Made by a program: the position numbers and the translations under genes. This document shows, one piece after another, positions 1 to 6,172 of a DNA stretch of 6,172 nucleotides. The DNA is from Smithellaceae bacterium (lineage in GTDB: Bacteria > Desulfobacterota > Syntrophia > Syntrophales > Smithellaceae), in assembly GCA_028704195.1 (NCBI GenBank), contig JAQVLL010000131.1, positions 1-6,172 on the forward strand, in the 5' to 3' direction. A model generated the notes under the pieces. That model saw nothing but the letters and a program-made list of their open reading frames with translations, searched no databases and was not told the DNA's origin. The number at the start of each line of letters is the position of its first letter. Within the stretch, counting starts at the first letter, position 1.

Positions 1-2
1 TC

Positions 3-2429
3 CCTTTCATATCCAATATTGACTACTACATGAAAAATCATGTGCAACCCCGATTTTCGGCCTTCGTGAACGGTCATGGCGTAGCGATAGGCGGAAAAAC
101 AAAACCCTTCCTGAGCTCACGAGAAAGCTCTCTGATCATCGACATGAAGAACATTGACGTTCCCTATTACCTGCAATATGTGCCCGTTAAAATGAACTTT
201 AAACTGACCGAGGCACGGCTGGACACCAATATCCATGTGAATTTCATCATGCCCGAGGGAAAATCGCCCGAACTGAAACTGACCGGCCATGCGATTTTAA
301 GAAAATTAAGACTCGATGACTTACAGGGCGGTAAGATCCTGCATCTTCCCGTATTGAAAGTGAATTTTGATTCAATTGAACCCTTCAAACCCACGGTTCA
401 TCTGACGCAAATCGCACTCGACGCACCAGAGCTGGTCATCAAGCGCGACAGAACCGGCAAAATCAATTTGGCAAATCTCGTCGACCCGGAAAAGAAAAAC
501 CAGAAAGCAAAGCCCGAGACCGCTGCCGTAAAAAAGGACGTCGGAGCTGAAAAGAAAAAAGAACTGACCCTGCTCATCGACAATTTTCTGATTGACAAAG
601 CCGATATAACCTTCATCGATGTGCAGCCGCATAAACCGGTAAAGATTCATATTAATCCCCTACGCCTGAACGTTTCCAAACTATCCTTAAGCAAGGACGC
701 CATTGCCGATGTAGACCTGTCACTGGTCATGGATCAAAACACAAACATTACCGTCAAAGGCCCTGTCAGCATCCAGCCCCTGTCTGCCGATCTGGCGTTG
801 AAGGTGAAGGATCTCGGAATCAGGCCGTTCCAGTCCTATTTTACCGATTCGATGCAACTTGACATCACACGCGGCTCGATCTCGACGGACGGAAAATTTT
901 CCATGAAAATGGATGCAAAAAACAAACCCGTCATCAACTATCAGGGAGGGCTTTCTGTCGCACAATTCGCCTCCATTGATCAGATTCGCAGACGTGATTT
1001 CTTAAAATTCAAGCAGCTTGATTTCAAGTCCGTGGCAGTCGGGTACAATCCGCTCTCCGTGTCAATCGAGGAAATTGCAATTCGGGATTTCTTTTCCAAA
1101 ATCGTCATCAACAAAGGCGGCACCACGAACATCCAGGATATCATGAGCCCGCCGAAAAAATATGCAGGACGGGCAACCCCGCCCGGTCCTGAGCCTCCCA
1201 AACAGGTCCAGCAGGCAAAGACGTCCGGGCAACCGCCGGATATTAAAATCGGCAAGGTCAGCTTTTTGGGCGGTACGGTTGATTTTGCCGATTACAACAT
1301 CAGGCCGAACTATGCGGTAACCATGCTCAATCTCAAAGGAAGCGTCACGGGTCTTTCATCACAGGAATTCTCCCGTGCAAAAGTGAAGCTGAAGGGAAAT
1401 ATCGGCCGCGGGTCACCCCTGTCCATCGCCGGAACGATCAATCCGCTGAAAAAAGACCTTTTCGCTGATATTAAAATTAACTTTAAAAACCTTGAAATGA
1501 GTCAGATGACGCCCTATGCGATTAAATTTCTGGGCTATCCCATCATCAAAGGCAAGCTAAATTTTGATGTGTCGTATCTGGTCGACAAAAGAAACCTTAC
1601 CGCCGAAAACAAAGTTTTCTTTGACCAGTTGCCCTTTGGGGACAAAGTAGACAGCCCCGGCGCCATCAAAGCGCCGGTGACGCTTGCCGTATCCCTTTTG
1701 ACCGACCGCAACGGGCAGATCAATCTGGACATTCCGTTGTCCGGAAGCCTGGATGATCCGAAGTTTAAAGTGTGGCCGCTTGTATGGCAGATCCTGGTCA
1801 ACCTGATTACGAAGGCGGTCACGTCACCCTTCGCTCTTCTGTCTTCTGTAACCGGTGGCGGAGACGAAATGAGCTTTATCCAGTTTGACTACGGCAGCTC
1901 CGTTCTGACGGCAGATGGCAAGAAAAAAATCGAAGCCCTGGCCAAGCTGCTTTACGACCGTCCCAATCTGAAACTGGATATTGAAGGCTACGTCGACCCG
2001 GCAAAGGATGAAGAAGGCCTGAAGAAGGAGGAACTTGGTCGCCTGATGAAAACGCAGAAGCTCAAAGAAATGGCCGACAAGGATCAGGCGCCCGTACCGC
2101 TCAAGGACATTACGATTGCTCCGTCTGAATATGAAAAATACCTGACACTGGCGTACAAAGCAGCCACATTTCCCAAACCGCGAACGGCGCTGGTCATCCC
2201 CAAAACATTGCCGCGAACCGAAATGGAAAAGCTGTTTTACGACAACATCCCGGTCACGGACAACGACTTGACACAGCTGGCAGCCAACCGCGCACAGGCT
2301 GTCCGTGAGCAGCTTTTGCAGGATAGTAAAGTTGAACCAGAACGGATATTTATCGTCAAAGCTCCATCCCTTGCCCCGGAGAAAAAAGATAAGGTGAAAA
2401 ACAGCCGGGTTGGCTTTAAATTGAGATAA
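3..2429 (+). CDS. DUF748 (AsmA-like) envelope protein with C-terminal OmpA-like domain, 5' partial
   Basis: The frame ends at TAA 2427-2429 and stays open to the window's left edge. The first Met (base 30) is probably internal, because the codons before it (PFISNIDYY) read on smoothly into family-like sequence. Residues are numbered from that Met. The body is repetitive beta-rich sequence typical of DUF748/AsmA-superfamily proteins, for example GKTKPF, YLQYVPVKMNFKL and IKIGKVSFLGGTVDFADYNI. It is interrupted by a Lys/Glu/Ala-rich linker (about 152-178) and a Pro-rich linker (about 373-408). A hydrophobic segment lies at about 581-607. Residues 614-799 resemble an OmpA-like domain: FDYGSS near the start, GYVD at 653-656, NRAQAV from 753, and a final SRVGFKLR. 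About 95 residues sit between the GYVD and NRAQAV blocks. AsmA-like proteins are linked to lipid transport or assembly between the membranes; the exact role here is unknown. An N-terminal membrane anchor would be expected upstream, outside the window. Confidence 0.85.
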   Translation, partial: PFISNIDYYMKNHVQPRFSAFVNGHGVAIGGKTKPFLSSRESSLIIDMKNIDVPYYLQYVPVKMNFKLTEARLDTNIHVNFIMPEGKSPELKLTGHAILRKLRLDDLQGGKILHLPVLKVNFDSIEPFKPTVHLTQIALDAPELVIKRDRTGKINLANLVDPEKKNQKAKPETAAVKKDVGAEKKKELTLLIDNFLIDKADITFIDVQPHKPVKIHINPLRLNVSKLSLSKDAIADVDLSLVMDQNTNITVKGPVSIQPLSADLALKVKDLGIRPFQSYFTDSMQLDITRGSISTDGKFSMKMDAKNKPVINYQGGLSVAQFASIDQIRRRDFLKFKQLDFKSVAVGYNPLSVSIEEIAIRDFFSKIVINKGGTTNIQDIMSPPKKYAGRATPPGPEPPKQVQQAKTSGQPPDIKIGKVSFLGGTVDFADYNIRPNYAVTMLNLKGSVTGLSSQEFSRAKVKLKGNIGRGSPLSIAGTINPLKKDLFADIKINFKNLEMSQMTPYAIKFLGYPIIKGKLNFDVSYLVDKRNLTAENKVFFDQLPFGDKVDSPGAIKAPVTLAVSLLTDRNGQINLDIPLSGSLDDPKFKVWPLVWQILVNLITKAVTSPFALLSSVTGGGDEMSFIQFDYGSSVLTADGKKKIEALAKLLYDRPNLKLDIEGYVDPAKDEEGLKKEELGRLMKTQKLKEMADKDQAPVPLKDITIAPSEYEKYLTLAYKAATFPKPRTALVIPKTLPRTEMEKLFYDNIPVTDNDLTQLAANRAQAVREQLLQDSKVEPERIFIVKAPSLAPEKKDKVKNSRVGFKLR

Positions 2430-2506
2430 CACGGATGGCAGGGACACGAAGGAAAGGCCTGGCCGTAACTTTTGACAAACCATTTCAACCAAACAGTGGA
2501 AATCCT

Positions 2507-2513
2507 GAGAAAG
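2507..2513 (+). promoter_or_regulatory. ribosome binding site deciding the lipoprotein start
   Basis: GAGAAAG lies 5 bases before ATG 2519. It supports the internal start that places the lipoprotein signal peptide at the N-terminus, over the in-frame ATG at 2435, which lacks a comparable purine run. Confidence 0.55.
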
Positions 2514-2518
2514 AATCC

Positions 2519-3700
2519 ATGAACGGTTTAAACTTTTGGGGCAAATTCAATAAAAACAGCGCAGGCATGATCCTGCTGCTTCTGAGCCTATTTATTACCT
2601 CCTGCTCGGCAATCCGGCCGTCAATATGCCCCTACCCGTTTTCGCAGGCCAGATGTTTACCCAGTTTCCCCGATCAGGACGGCTGGTACGGGGCCGATGG
2701 AGCCTACTCCATCAGTCTGGATGAAAAGCGAACCCTCTGGCTTTTCGGCGACACGTTCGTTTCGGAAGAACCCAAAAGAAAAGACCGGGTCGGCATGGAC
2801 GTTCTCCTGGGGACCACGATGGCTATTTCCACATGCTCTGAAAATGGCGGGTTCAACATTAAATATTACCTGAAAAAGAAAAACGGCAAATTTGTATCAT
2901 CTTTTGGCGACAATGAATTTCTCTGGCCTCAGGACCCTTTTATCGCTCAGGGCACCTTGTACATTCCCCTTCTGATTATCGTCGCCCTTCCCGAAAATCC
3001 GTCACCGTTCAATTTCAAAGTCGGCGGTCACAAAATAGCCCGGATCAGAGACTTCCGGAATGAGAATCCCAATTTATGGCCCGTTGACTATAAGGACTGG
3101 ACCCACGCCCTGGCCAAAGGCATTGAAGCGATGGCAACAACGTCTGTCGTTCATGATCAATATGTTTATTTTTATCCCCTCTACCGACACACCGCCGGTA
3201 ACGTCCATATCTGGGGCAACATTCTGGCGCGGATTCCCATTCGTCAACTGGACAGCCCTGCAGGACATATTGAATACCTGATGAAGGGGAACGTCTGGCA
3301 GAAGAATCTGCAGGCCGAAGAAGTGAAAATCATTTTTTCCGCCGGTGTTTCCGAACTCAGCGTTCGTTATCACCCGAAGAACCGGGAGTGGATGGCCGTT
3401 TACCTGTCGCCTGAAAACAAGGGGCGTCGGCTTTTATATTCAACGGCCCCGAACCTGGAAGGTCCGTGGAGTGCACCTGCGTCTCTTATTGAATCCATTG
3501 CCGAAGTGGATCCGGCAAGCCCCCTTTACGACCAACATACTTTTTGTTATGCCGGCAAGGAACACCGTCAATTCGCATACAGCGGAAACATCGTTGTCAC
3601 TTATGTCTGCAATTCAGTGGAGGATATCGACAATCAGGAAAGCTTTATCCGCAAAAACATTTTTCTTTACCGGCCGTCGGTTGTCACGATCGGTCGCTGA
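2519..3700 (+). CDS. DUF4185-type beta-propeller lipoprotein
   Basis: This is a predicted lipoprotein of 393 residues. I chose ATG 2519 because it is followed by a standard lipoprotein signal: Lys residues at 9 and 12, a hydrophobic core (MILLLLSLFI, 17-26) and the lipobox ITSC with the lipidated Cys at 29. A GAGAAAG Shine-Dalgarno-like run sits 5 bases upstream. An in-frame ATG at 2435 would add 28 polar residues before the signal and has no clear ribosome site. The mature protein has the motifs GADGAYS (58-64) and LWLFGDTFV (73-81), WPQDP (136-140), ELSVRYHP just after residue 275, and STAPNLEGPWS near 308-318. These match the DUF4185 five-bladed beta-propeller family. From memory, some members are endo-D-arabinanases (GH183), so a glycan-binding or glycan-cleaving role at the outer membrane is plausible, but substrate and activity are inference. 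Ser at +2 after the Cys does not suggest inner-membrane retention by the Asp+2 rule. Confidence 0.8.
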   Translation: MNGLNFWGKFNKNSAGMILLLLSLFITSCSAIRPSICPYPFSQARCLPSFPDQDGWYGADGAYSISLDEKRTLWLFGDTFVSEEPKRKDRVGMDVLLGTTMAISTCSENGGFNIKYYLKKKNGKFVSSFGDNEFLWPQDPFIAQGTLYIPLLIIVALPENPSPFNFKVGGHKIARIRDFRNENPNLWPVDYKDWTHALAKGIEAMATTSVVHDQYVYFYPLYRHTAGNVHIWGNILARIPIRQLDSPAGHIEYLMKGNVWQKNLQAEEVKIIFSAGVSELSVRYHPKNREWMAVYLSPENKGRRLLYSTAPNLEGPWSAPASLIESIAEVDPASPLYDQHTFCYAGKEHRQFAYSGNIVVTYVCNSVEDIDNQESFIRKNIFLYRPSVVTIGR

Positions 3701-3711
3701 TCACGTGGTCA
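3698..3711. repeat. near-perfect 14-bp palindrome joining two convergent stop codons
   Basis: TGATCACGTGGTCA pairs with itself along its whole length with one G-T mismatch, centred on CACGTG. Its left TGA is the stop of the lipoprotein gene; its right TCA is the reverse complement of the kinase stop. Part of the symmetry is forced because a TGA stop on each strand reads TGA...TCA, but the inner eight bases are not forced. No T-run follows on either side, so it is not a classical terminator by itself. Confidence 0.6.
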
Positions 3712-5766
3712 TCCCTGTTCATTATTTTCGGGTCCCAGGAGCTCCTGTATTTTTCTCAAAATATCCAGAGGCAGAACCGGTTTTTGCAGAAAATGGATTT
3801 TCCTGTCCTGCAGGTGATCAAAGTCGAGCATATTTTCCGAATATCCGCTCATGAAAATCACCTTCATTTCCGGCTTTATCGCTCTGATTTCACGGTAGGC
3901 CTCCCTGCCGTTTTTCTTCGGCATGATCCCGTCAAGCATCACCAGCGCGACTTTTTCCTTATTTTCCCTGAACAGGCTGACGGCTTCCACGCCATCGGCG
4001 GCCCCGATCACCTGATAACCGCGTTCAGTCAGTATTGTCGTGATCAGATCGCGGACTCCCGAATCATCCTCGGCAACCAGAATGGTTCTTGCCCTTCCTT
4101 GATCAATGAATTCCTCCATTTTATTTCCATGCACGGATTCAACAGTCTCAATGATCGGCAACAATATCCGCACGCGGGTGCCTCTGCCGGGTTCGCTTTC
4201 CACGGTAATAAAACCATTGTGCCTGCTTATGATATTATAAACAATCGTCATCCCCAGGCCGGTCCCCTTGCCCTGTTCCTTGGTTGTAAAAAAAGGTTCG
4301 AAGATCTTTTCAAGGGTTTGCTGATCCATTCCCTTACCCATATCTGCCACCGTTATCTGGGCATAAGAACCGGTTCTGCCGTATCCATTGGCCTGGACGA
4401 ATTCCTGATTAATGTCCATCATGTTCGTGGCAATGATAATCAATCCCCCATCGGGCATGGCATCACGCGCATTGGTTGCCAGATTCATGATGACCTGCTC
4501 CATCTGAACCTGATCCACTAAAACAGAAAGTTTCTGGGATGTAAACTGGGTTTGTATTTCTATGTTTTCCGGCATCAGTCGAAGCAGAAGTTTCTGAAAA
4601 TCGGAAATTAAATCATTAATATTGAAACTGGACAGGTTCGTTGTCTGTCTCCGGCTGAAAGCCAGCAGGCCTTTGGTAATGGTCGCTGCTTTTTCGGAAT
4701 AGTCTAAAATGTGCTTGATATGCCCCCTGTTTGTATCATCCTGCTGCATATTCAGATAAACCAACTGGGCGTAACCGATAATTGCAGTCAGAATATTGTT
4801 GAAATCATGCGCCACACCTCCCGCCAGCTGGCCAATGCCTTCGAGCTTTTGCGAATGGATCAGCTGTGCCTCAAGTCGCTTTTTTTCCGATGTGTCTTCC
4901 ATGATCATCATCATGCTGTTGACACGACCCTCCGGATTTTTCAGCGGCAATATGGTCAGGTACGCCCAAAACCCATCACCGTTTTGCTTCCTGATGCGCA
5001 TTTCACCACGCCAGATGTTGTCCGATCCAACACTGTCCCACGCCCTCTGAAAATCCTCGGGTTGCATTCCCGTTGGTTGCAGGCTCTTTATATGCAATCC
5101 CGCTGTATCCTGAAAGGCATATCCGCTAATCCTTGAGAACTCCCGGTTGACATATTCCATGTTTCCATTGACATCCATTAAGACAAAAGCCAACGGACTT
5201 TCCTCTATGGACCGGCTGAGCCTGCGCAATTGCTCTTCCGTACGCCTGTGTTCATCAACTTCCCGGCCCAGGCGCCGGTTAACCTGCTCCAAATCAGCCA
5301 CTTTTTTTTCCAGTTTATGAAAGAGAATTTCATTATACTGCCTGAAAAATTCCATCTCCGAGCCCAGTGGCTGATACTCCTCGACATGAGCAGCGCGTTC
5401 TTTCCGAAGGACGTCCCTCACCGTTTCAACAAGAACAAGGGGGTCCTGAGACTTGATCAAGAACAGATCAGCGCCGAGTTTTTTTGCAAAAGCCTCATCC
5501 TGGAGATCGGTATAAGTCGCCGTGTAAAAAATGAAGGGGATATCTTTGAGGCGATCATCAGATTTCCAGATTTTGCATAACGTGTATCCATCCATGACCG
5601 GCATGAGAATATCGCTGATAATCAAATCCGGTGGATCTGCGTATGCTTTGTCGAGGGCCGCCTGACCGTTTTGGGCAGACATCACGTCCATTTGATGGCC
5701 CTCGAGCAGCTTTTCCAGAACATAGCGGTTTTCCGCCACATCATCGACAATCAGTACTTTTTTCAT
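3709..5766 (-). CDS. hybrid sensor histidine kinase, REC-PAS-HisKA-HATPase-REC
   Basis: This is a soluble 685-residue hybrid kinase with no signal peptide or membrane segment. Domains in order: an N-terminal receiver (1-120; acidic pair D8/D9, phosphoacceptor D52, T82, K105); a charged, probably coiled-coil linker (about 140-185); a PAS domain with PAC-like end (about 186-300); a HisKA dimerisation domain with H320 in GGVAHDFNNIL; and an HATPase domain (about 415-537) with N box NLATNARDAM (N432), G1 box DMGKGM (475-480), FEPFFTTK (489-496) and G2 box GKGTGLGM (499-506). A C-terminal receiver follows (561-677; D567/D568, D612, S640, K662-P663). All catalytic residues are present, so it should autophosphorylate and pass phosphate to D612. 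The first receiver has KSQDP where Lys-Pro is usual. ATG 5766 has GAGGCGG 6 bases upstream and begins directly at MKKVLIVDD. The signal sensed by PAS is unknown. The gene lies 15 bases after the upstream receiver gene, suggesting one operon. Confidence 0.96.
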   Translation of the reverse strand: MKKVLIVDDVAENRYVLEKLLEGHQMDVMSAQNGQAALDKAYADPPDLIISDILMPVMDGYTLCKIWKSDDRLKDIPFIFYTATYTDLQDEAFAKKLGADLFLIKSQDPLVLVETVRDVLRKERAAHVEEYQPLGSEMEFFRQYNEILFHKLEKKVADLEQVNRRLGREVDEHRRTEEQLRRLSRSIEESPLAFVLMDVNGNMEYVNREFSRISGYAFQDTAGLHIKSLQPTGMQPEDFQRAWDSVGSDNIWRGEMRIRKQNGDGFWAYLTILPLKNPEGRVNSMMMIMEDTSEKKRLEAQLIHSQKLEGIGQLAGGVAHDFNNILTAIIGYAQLVYLNMQQDDTNRGHIKHILDYSEKAATITKGLLAFSRRQTTNLSSFNINDLISDFQKLLLRLMPENIEIQTQFTSQKLSVLVDQVQMEQVIMNLATNARDAMPDGGLIIIATNMMDINQEFVQANGYGRTGSYAQITVADMGKGMDQQTLEKIFEPFFTTKEQGKGTGLGMTIVYNIISRHNGFITVESEPGRGTRVRILLPIIETVESVHGNKMEEFIDQGRARTILVAEDDSGVRDLITTILTERGYQVIGAADGVEAVSLFRENKEKVALVMLDGIMPKKNGREAYREIRAIKPEMKVIFMSGYSENMLDFDHLQDRKIHFLQKPVLPLDILRKIQELLGPENNEQG
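3736..3756 (+). terminator. possible weak terminator for the lipoprotein gene, inside the kinase 3' end
   Basis: A perfect 12-bp palindrome, CAGGAGCTCCTG (3736-3747), is followed directly by TATTTTTCT, 35 bases after the lipoprotein stop. As a hairpin it gives only about four base pairs with a four-base loop, so it is weak. The location is sensible because the convergent genes leave no intergenic space. It also encodes kinase residues in the last helix of the C-terminal receiver, so the palindrome may be coincidental. Confidence 0.25.
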
Positions 5767-5772
5767 ACTCGT

Positions 5773-5779
5773 CCGCCTC
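5773..5779 (-). promoter_or_regulatory. ribosome binding site of the hybrid kinase gene
   Basis: GAGGCGG on the - strand lies 6 bases before ATG 5766, in the 15-base gap after the receiver stop codon. It fixes the kinase start and fits translation from a shared mRNA. Confidence 0.65.
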
Positions 5780-5781
5780 GA

Positions 5782-6123
5782 TTATTTTTTAATCAGATGA
5801 AGCTCGACTTCCGACATAAATGTTTCAGGATTAATCGGTTTCTCGATGTATCCATTGCATCCGGATGAAAGGGCTTTATCACGGTCGCCAACCATGGCAT
5901 GAGAAGTTACGGCAACAATAGGAATATTTGCCGTCGATGGATTGGCACGGAGATTCTGGGCAACAGCATAACCGTCCATGACCGGAAGCTGGATGTCCAG
6001 CAGGATCAGGTCCGGTTTCAGTTGATTTGCCGCTTCAATTCCCGCCTGACCGTCTGTCGCAACATGAACCCTAAATTCCCGTGTTATTGTAACGAGGCAG
6101 GTGGAGGGACACCAAATTTGCAA
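5782..6123 (-). CDS. single-domain response regulator (CheY/DivK-like) with broken 5' end
   Basis: The frame ends at TAA (5784-5782). Numbered from TTG 6123, residues 17-113 are a good receiver: VHVATDG (19-25), phosphoacceptor D43 in LLDIQLPVMDG, T73/S74 in VAVTSH, and the conserved K95-P96 in GYIEKP. The pattern AMVGDRDKAL...GCNGYIEKP is typical of DivK-like stand-alone receivers, which carry phosphate in relays and have no output domain. The start is wrong for the family. Residues 1-16 do not resemble a receiver, and the first beta strand with its acidic Mg-binding pair is absent. TTG 6123 has no ribosome site, and an in-frame stop lies at 6151-6153. No other frame upstream restores the missing part. 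I therefore read it as a gene truncated near 6075-6081, probably non-functional as it stands. It lies 15 bases before the hybrid kinase and was probably its operon partner. Confidence 0.85.
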   Translation of the reverse strand: MQIWCPSTCLVTITREFRVHVATDGQAGIEAANQLKPDLILLDIQLPVMDGYAVAQNLRANPSTANIPIVAVTSHAMVGDRDKALSSGCNGYIEKPINPETFMSEVELHLIKK

Positions 6124-6172
6124 TATAGGTCCATTTGGTGTTTTGTTGTTTCACCAACCTGAAGTTGCTGTC
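6082..6172. other. unassigned sequence replacing the receiver's 5' end
   Basis: These bases should hold the receiver N-terminus and upstream region but show no receiver homology in any frame. A 33-codon - strand frame runs in from the right edge and ends at TAG 6073-6071. A + strand frame beginning after TGA 6065-6067 stays open to the edge. A 16-codon ATG frame runs from 6134 to a stop at 6084 on the - strand. None is long enough to identify. The stretch may be the tip of an inserted element, a deletion junction or a chimeric join. Confidence 0.45.
6109..6141. repeat. 9-bp inverted repeat with 15-base spacer beside the receiver break
   Basis: ACACCAAAT (6109-6117) is perfectly inverted as ATTTGGTGT (6133-6141), with a 15-base loop. 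The T-rich run TTTTGTTGTTT (6141-6151) follows on the + strand, giving a terminator-like shape for + transcription, though no + gene is visible before it. A further CACCAA occurs at 6152-6157, so the hexamer appears three times in about 50 bases. It could be the end structure of a mobile or repeated element. Confidence 0.5.

Noticed and set aside
2472..2477. TTGACA as a -35 box for the lipoprotein gene
   Set aside because: No acceptable -10 hexamer is found 16-18 bases downstream, so it is not annotated as a promoter.
1824..2492. 222-codon - strand frame opposite the DUF748 tail
   Set aside because: It has biased Phe/Arg/Cys-rich composition and no domain, and the + strand has clear family motifs.
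2435..2518. N-terminal extension of the lipoprotein from ATG 2435
   Set aside because: It would bury the lipoprotein signal 28 residues inside the protein, and no ribosome binding site precedes it. It is treated as intergenic.
3544..4521. Long + strand open frame (325 codons) over the kinase 3' half
   Set aside because: It lies antisense to well-conserved kinase domains, gives a His/Phe-rich composition with no recognisable domain, and overlaps the end of the lipoprotein gene. It is a shadow frame.
6082..6172. Integron attC-like or attachment site
   Set aside because: The inverted repeat does not have the paired core-site motifs expected of attC, and no integrase is visible.
1..6172. CRISPR arrays, tRNA, rRNA or riboswitches
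   Set aside because: No regularly spaced direct repeats or recognisable RNA gene structures were seen; almost all the sequence is occupied by the four genes.

Overview
The window is about 6.2 kb of gene-dense DNA of moderate GC. It holds two genes on the + strand that converge on two genes on the - strand. The gene types are an AsmA-like DUF748 protein with an OmpA-like tail, a DUF4185 lipoprotein, and a cytoplasmic REC-PAS-kinase-REC hybrid next to a DivK-like receiver. With the Sec/lipoprotein signals, they suggest a Gram-negative bacterium with an outer membrane. Desulfobacterota of the Syntrophus/Smithella/Geobacter type is my best guess, from family resemblance only; there is no rRNA or marker gene to confirm it.

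Left half (+ strand). Positions 3-2429 carry the C-terminal part of a large DUF748 (AsmA-superfamily) envelope protein. Its reading frame is open through the left edge, so the true start lies outside the window. After an 89-base gap comes a lipoprotein (2519-3700) with a DUF4185-type beta-propeller domain, a fold now known to include glycan-cleaving enzymes. The two may be co-transcribed and both act in the cell envelope.

Right half (- strand). A soluble hybrid histidine kinase (5766-3709) is preceded 15 bases upstream by a single-domain receiver (5782 to about 6081). They look like one two-component operon forming a multi-step phosphorelay with no DNA-binding output domain. The convergent stop codons of the lipoprotein and the kinase are only 8 bases apart and sit at the two ends of a near-palindrome, so any terminator must lie inside the opposing gene.

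Right edge. The receiver is broken. Its first beta strand, helix and acidic pair are missing, and receiver homology begins abruptly near 6075-6081. The sequence beyond this (to 6172) looks unrelated and contains a 9-bp inverted repeat followed by a T-rich run. It could be the end of a mobile or repeated element, a deletion scar or an assembly chimera. This is the least explained stretch in the window. I found no tRNA, rRNA, CRISPR array or convincing complete novel system.
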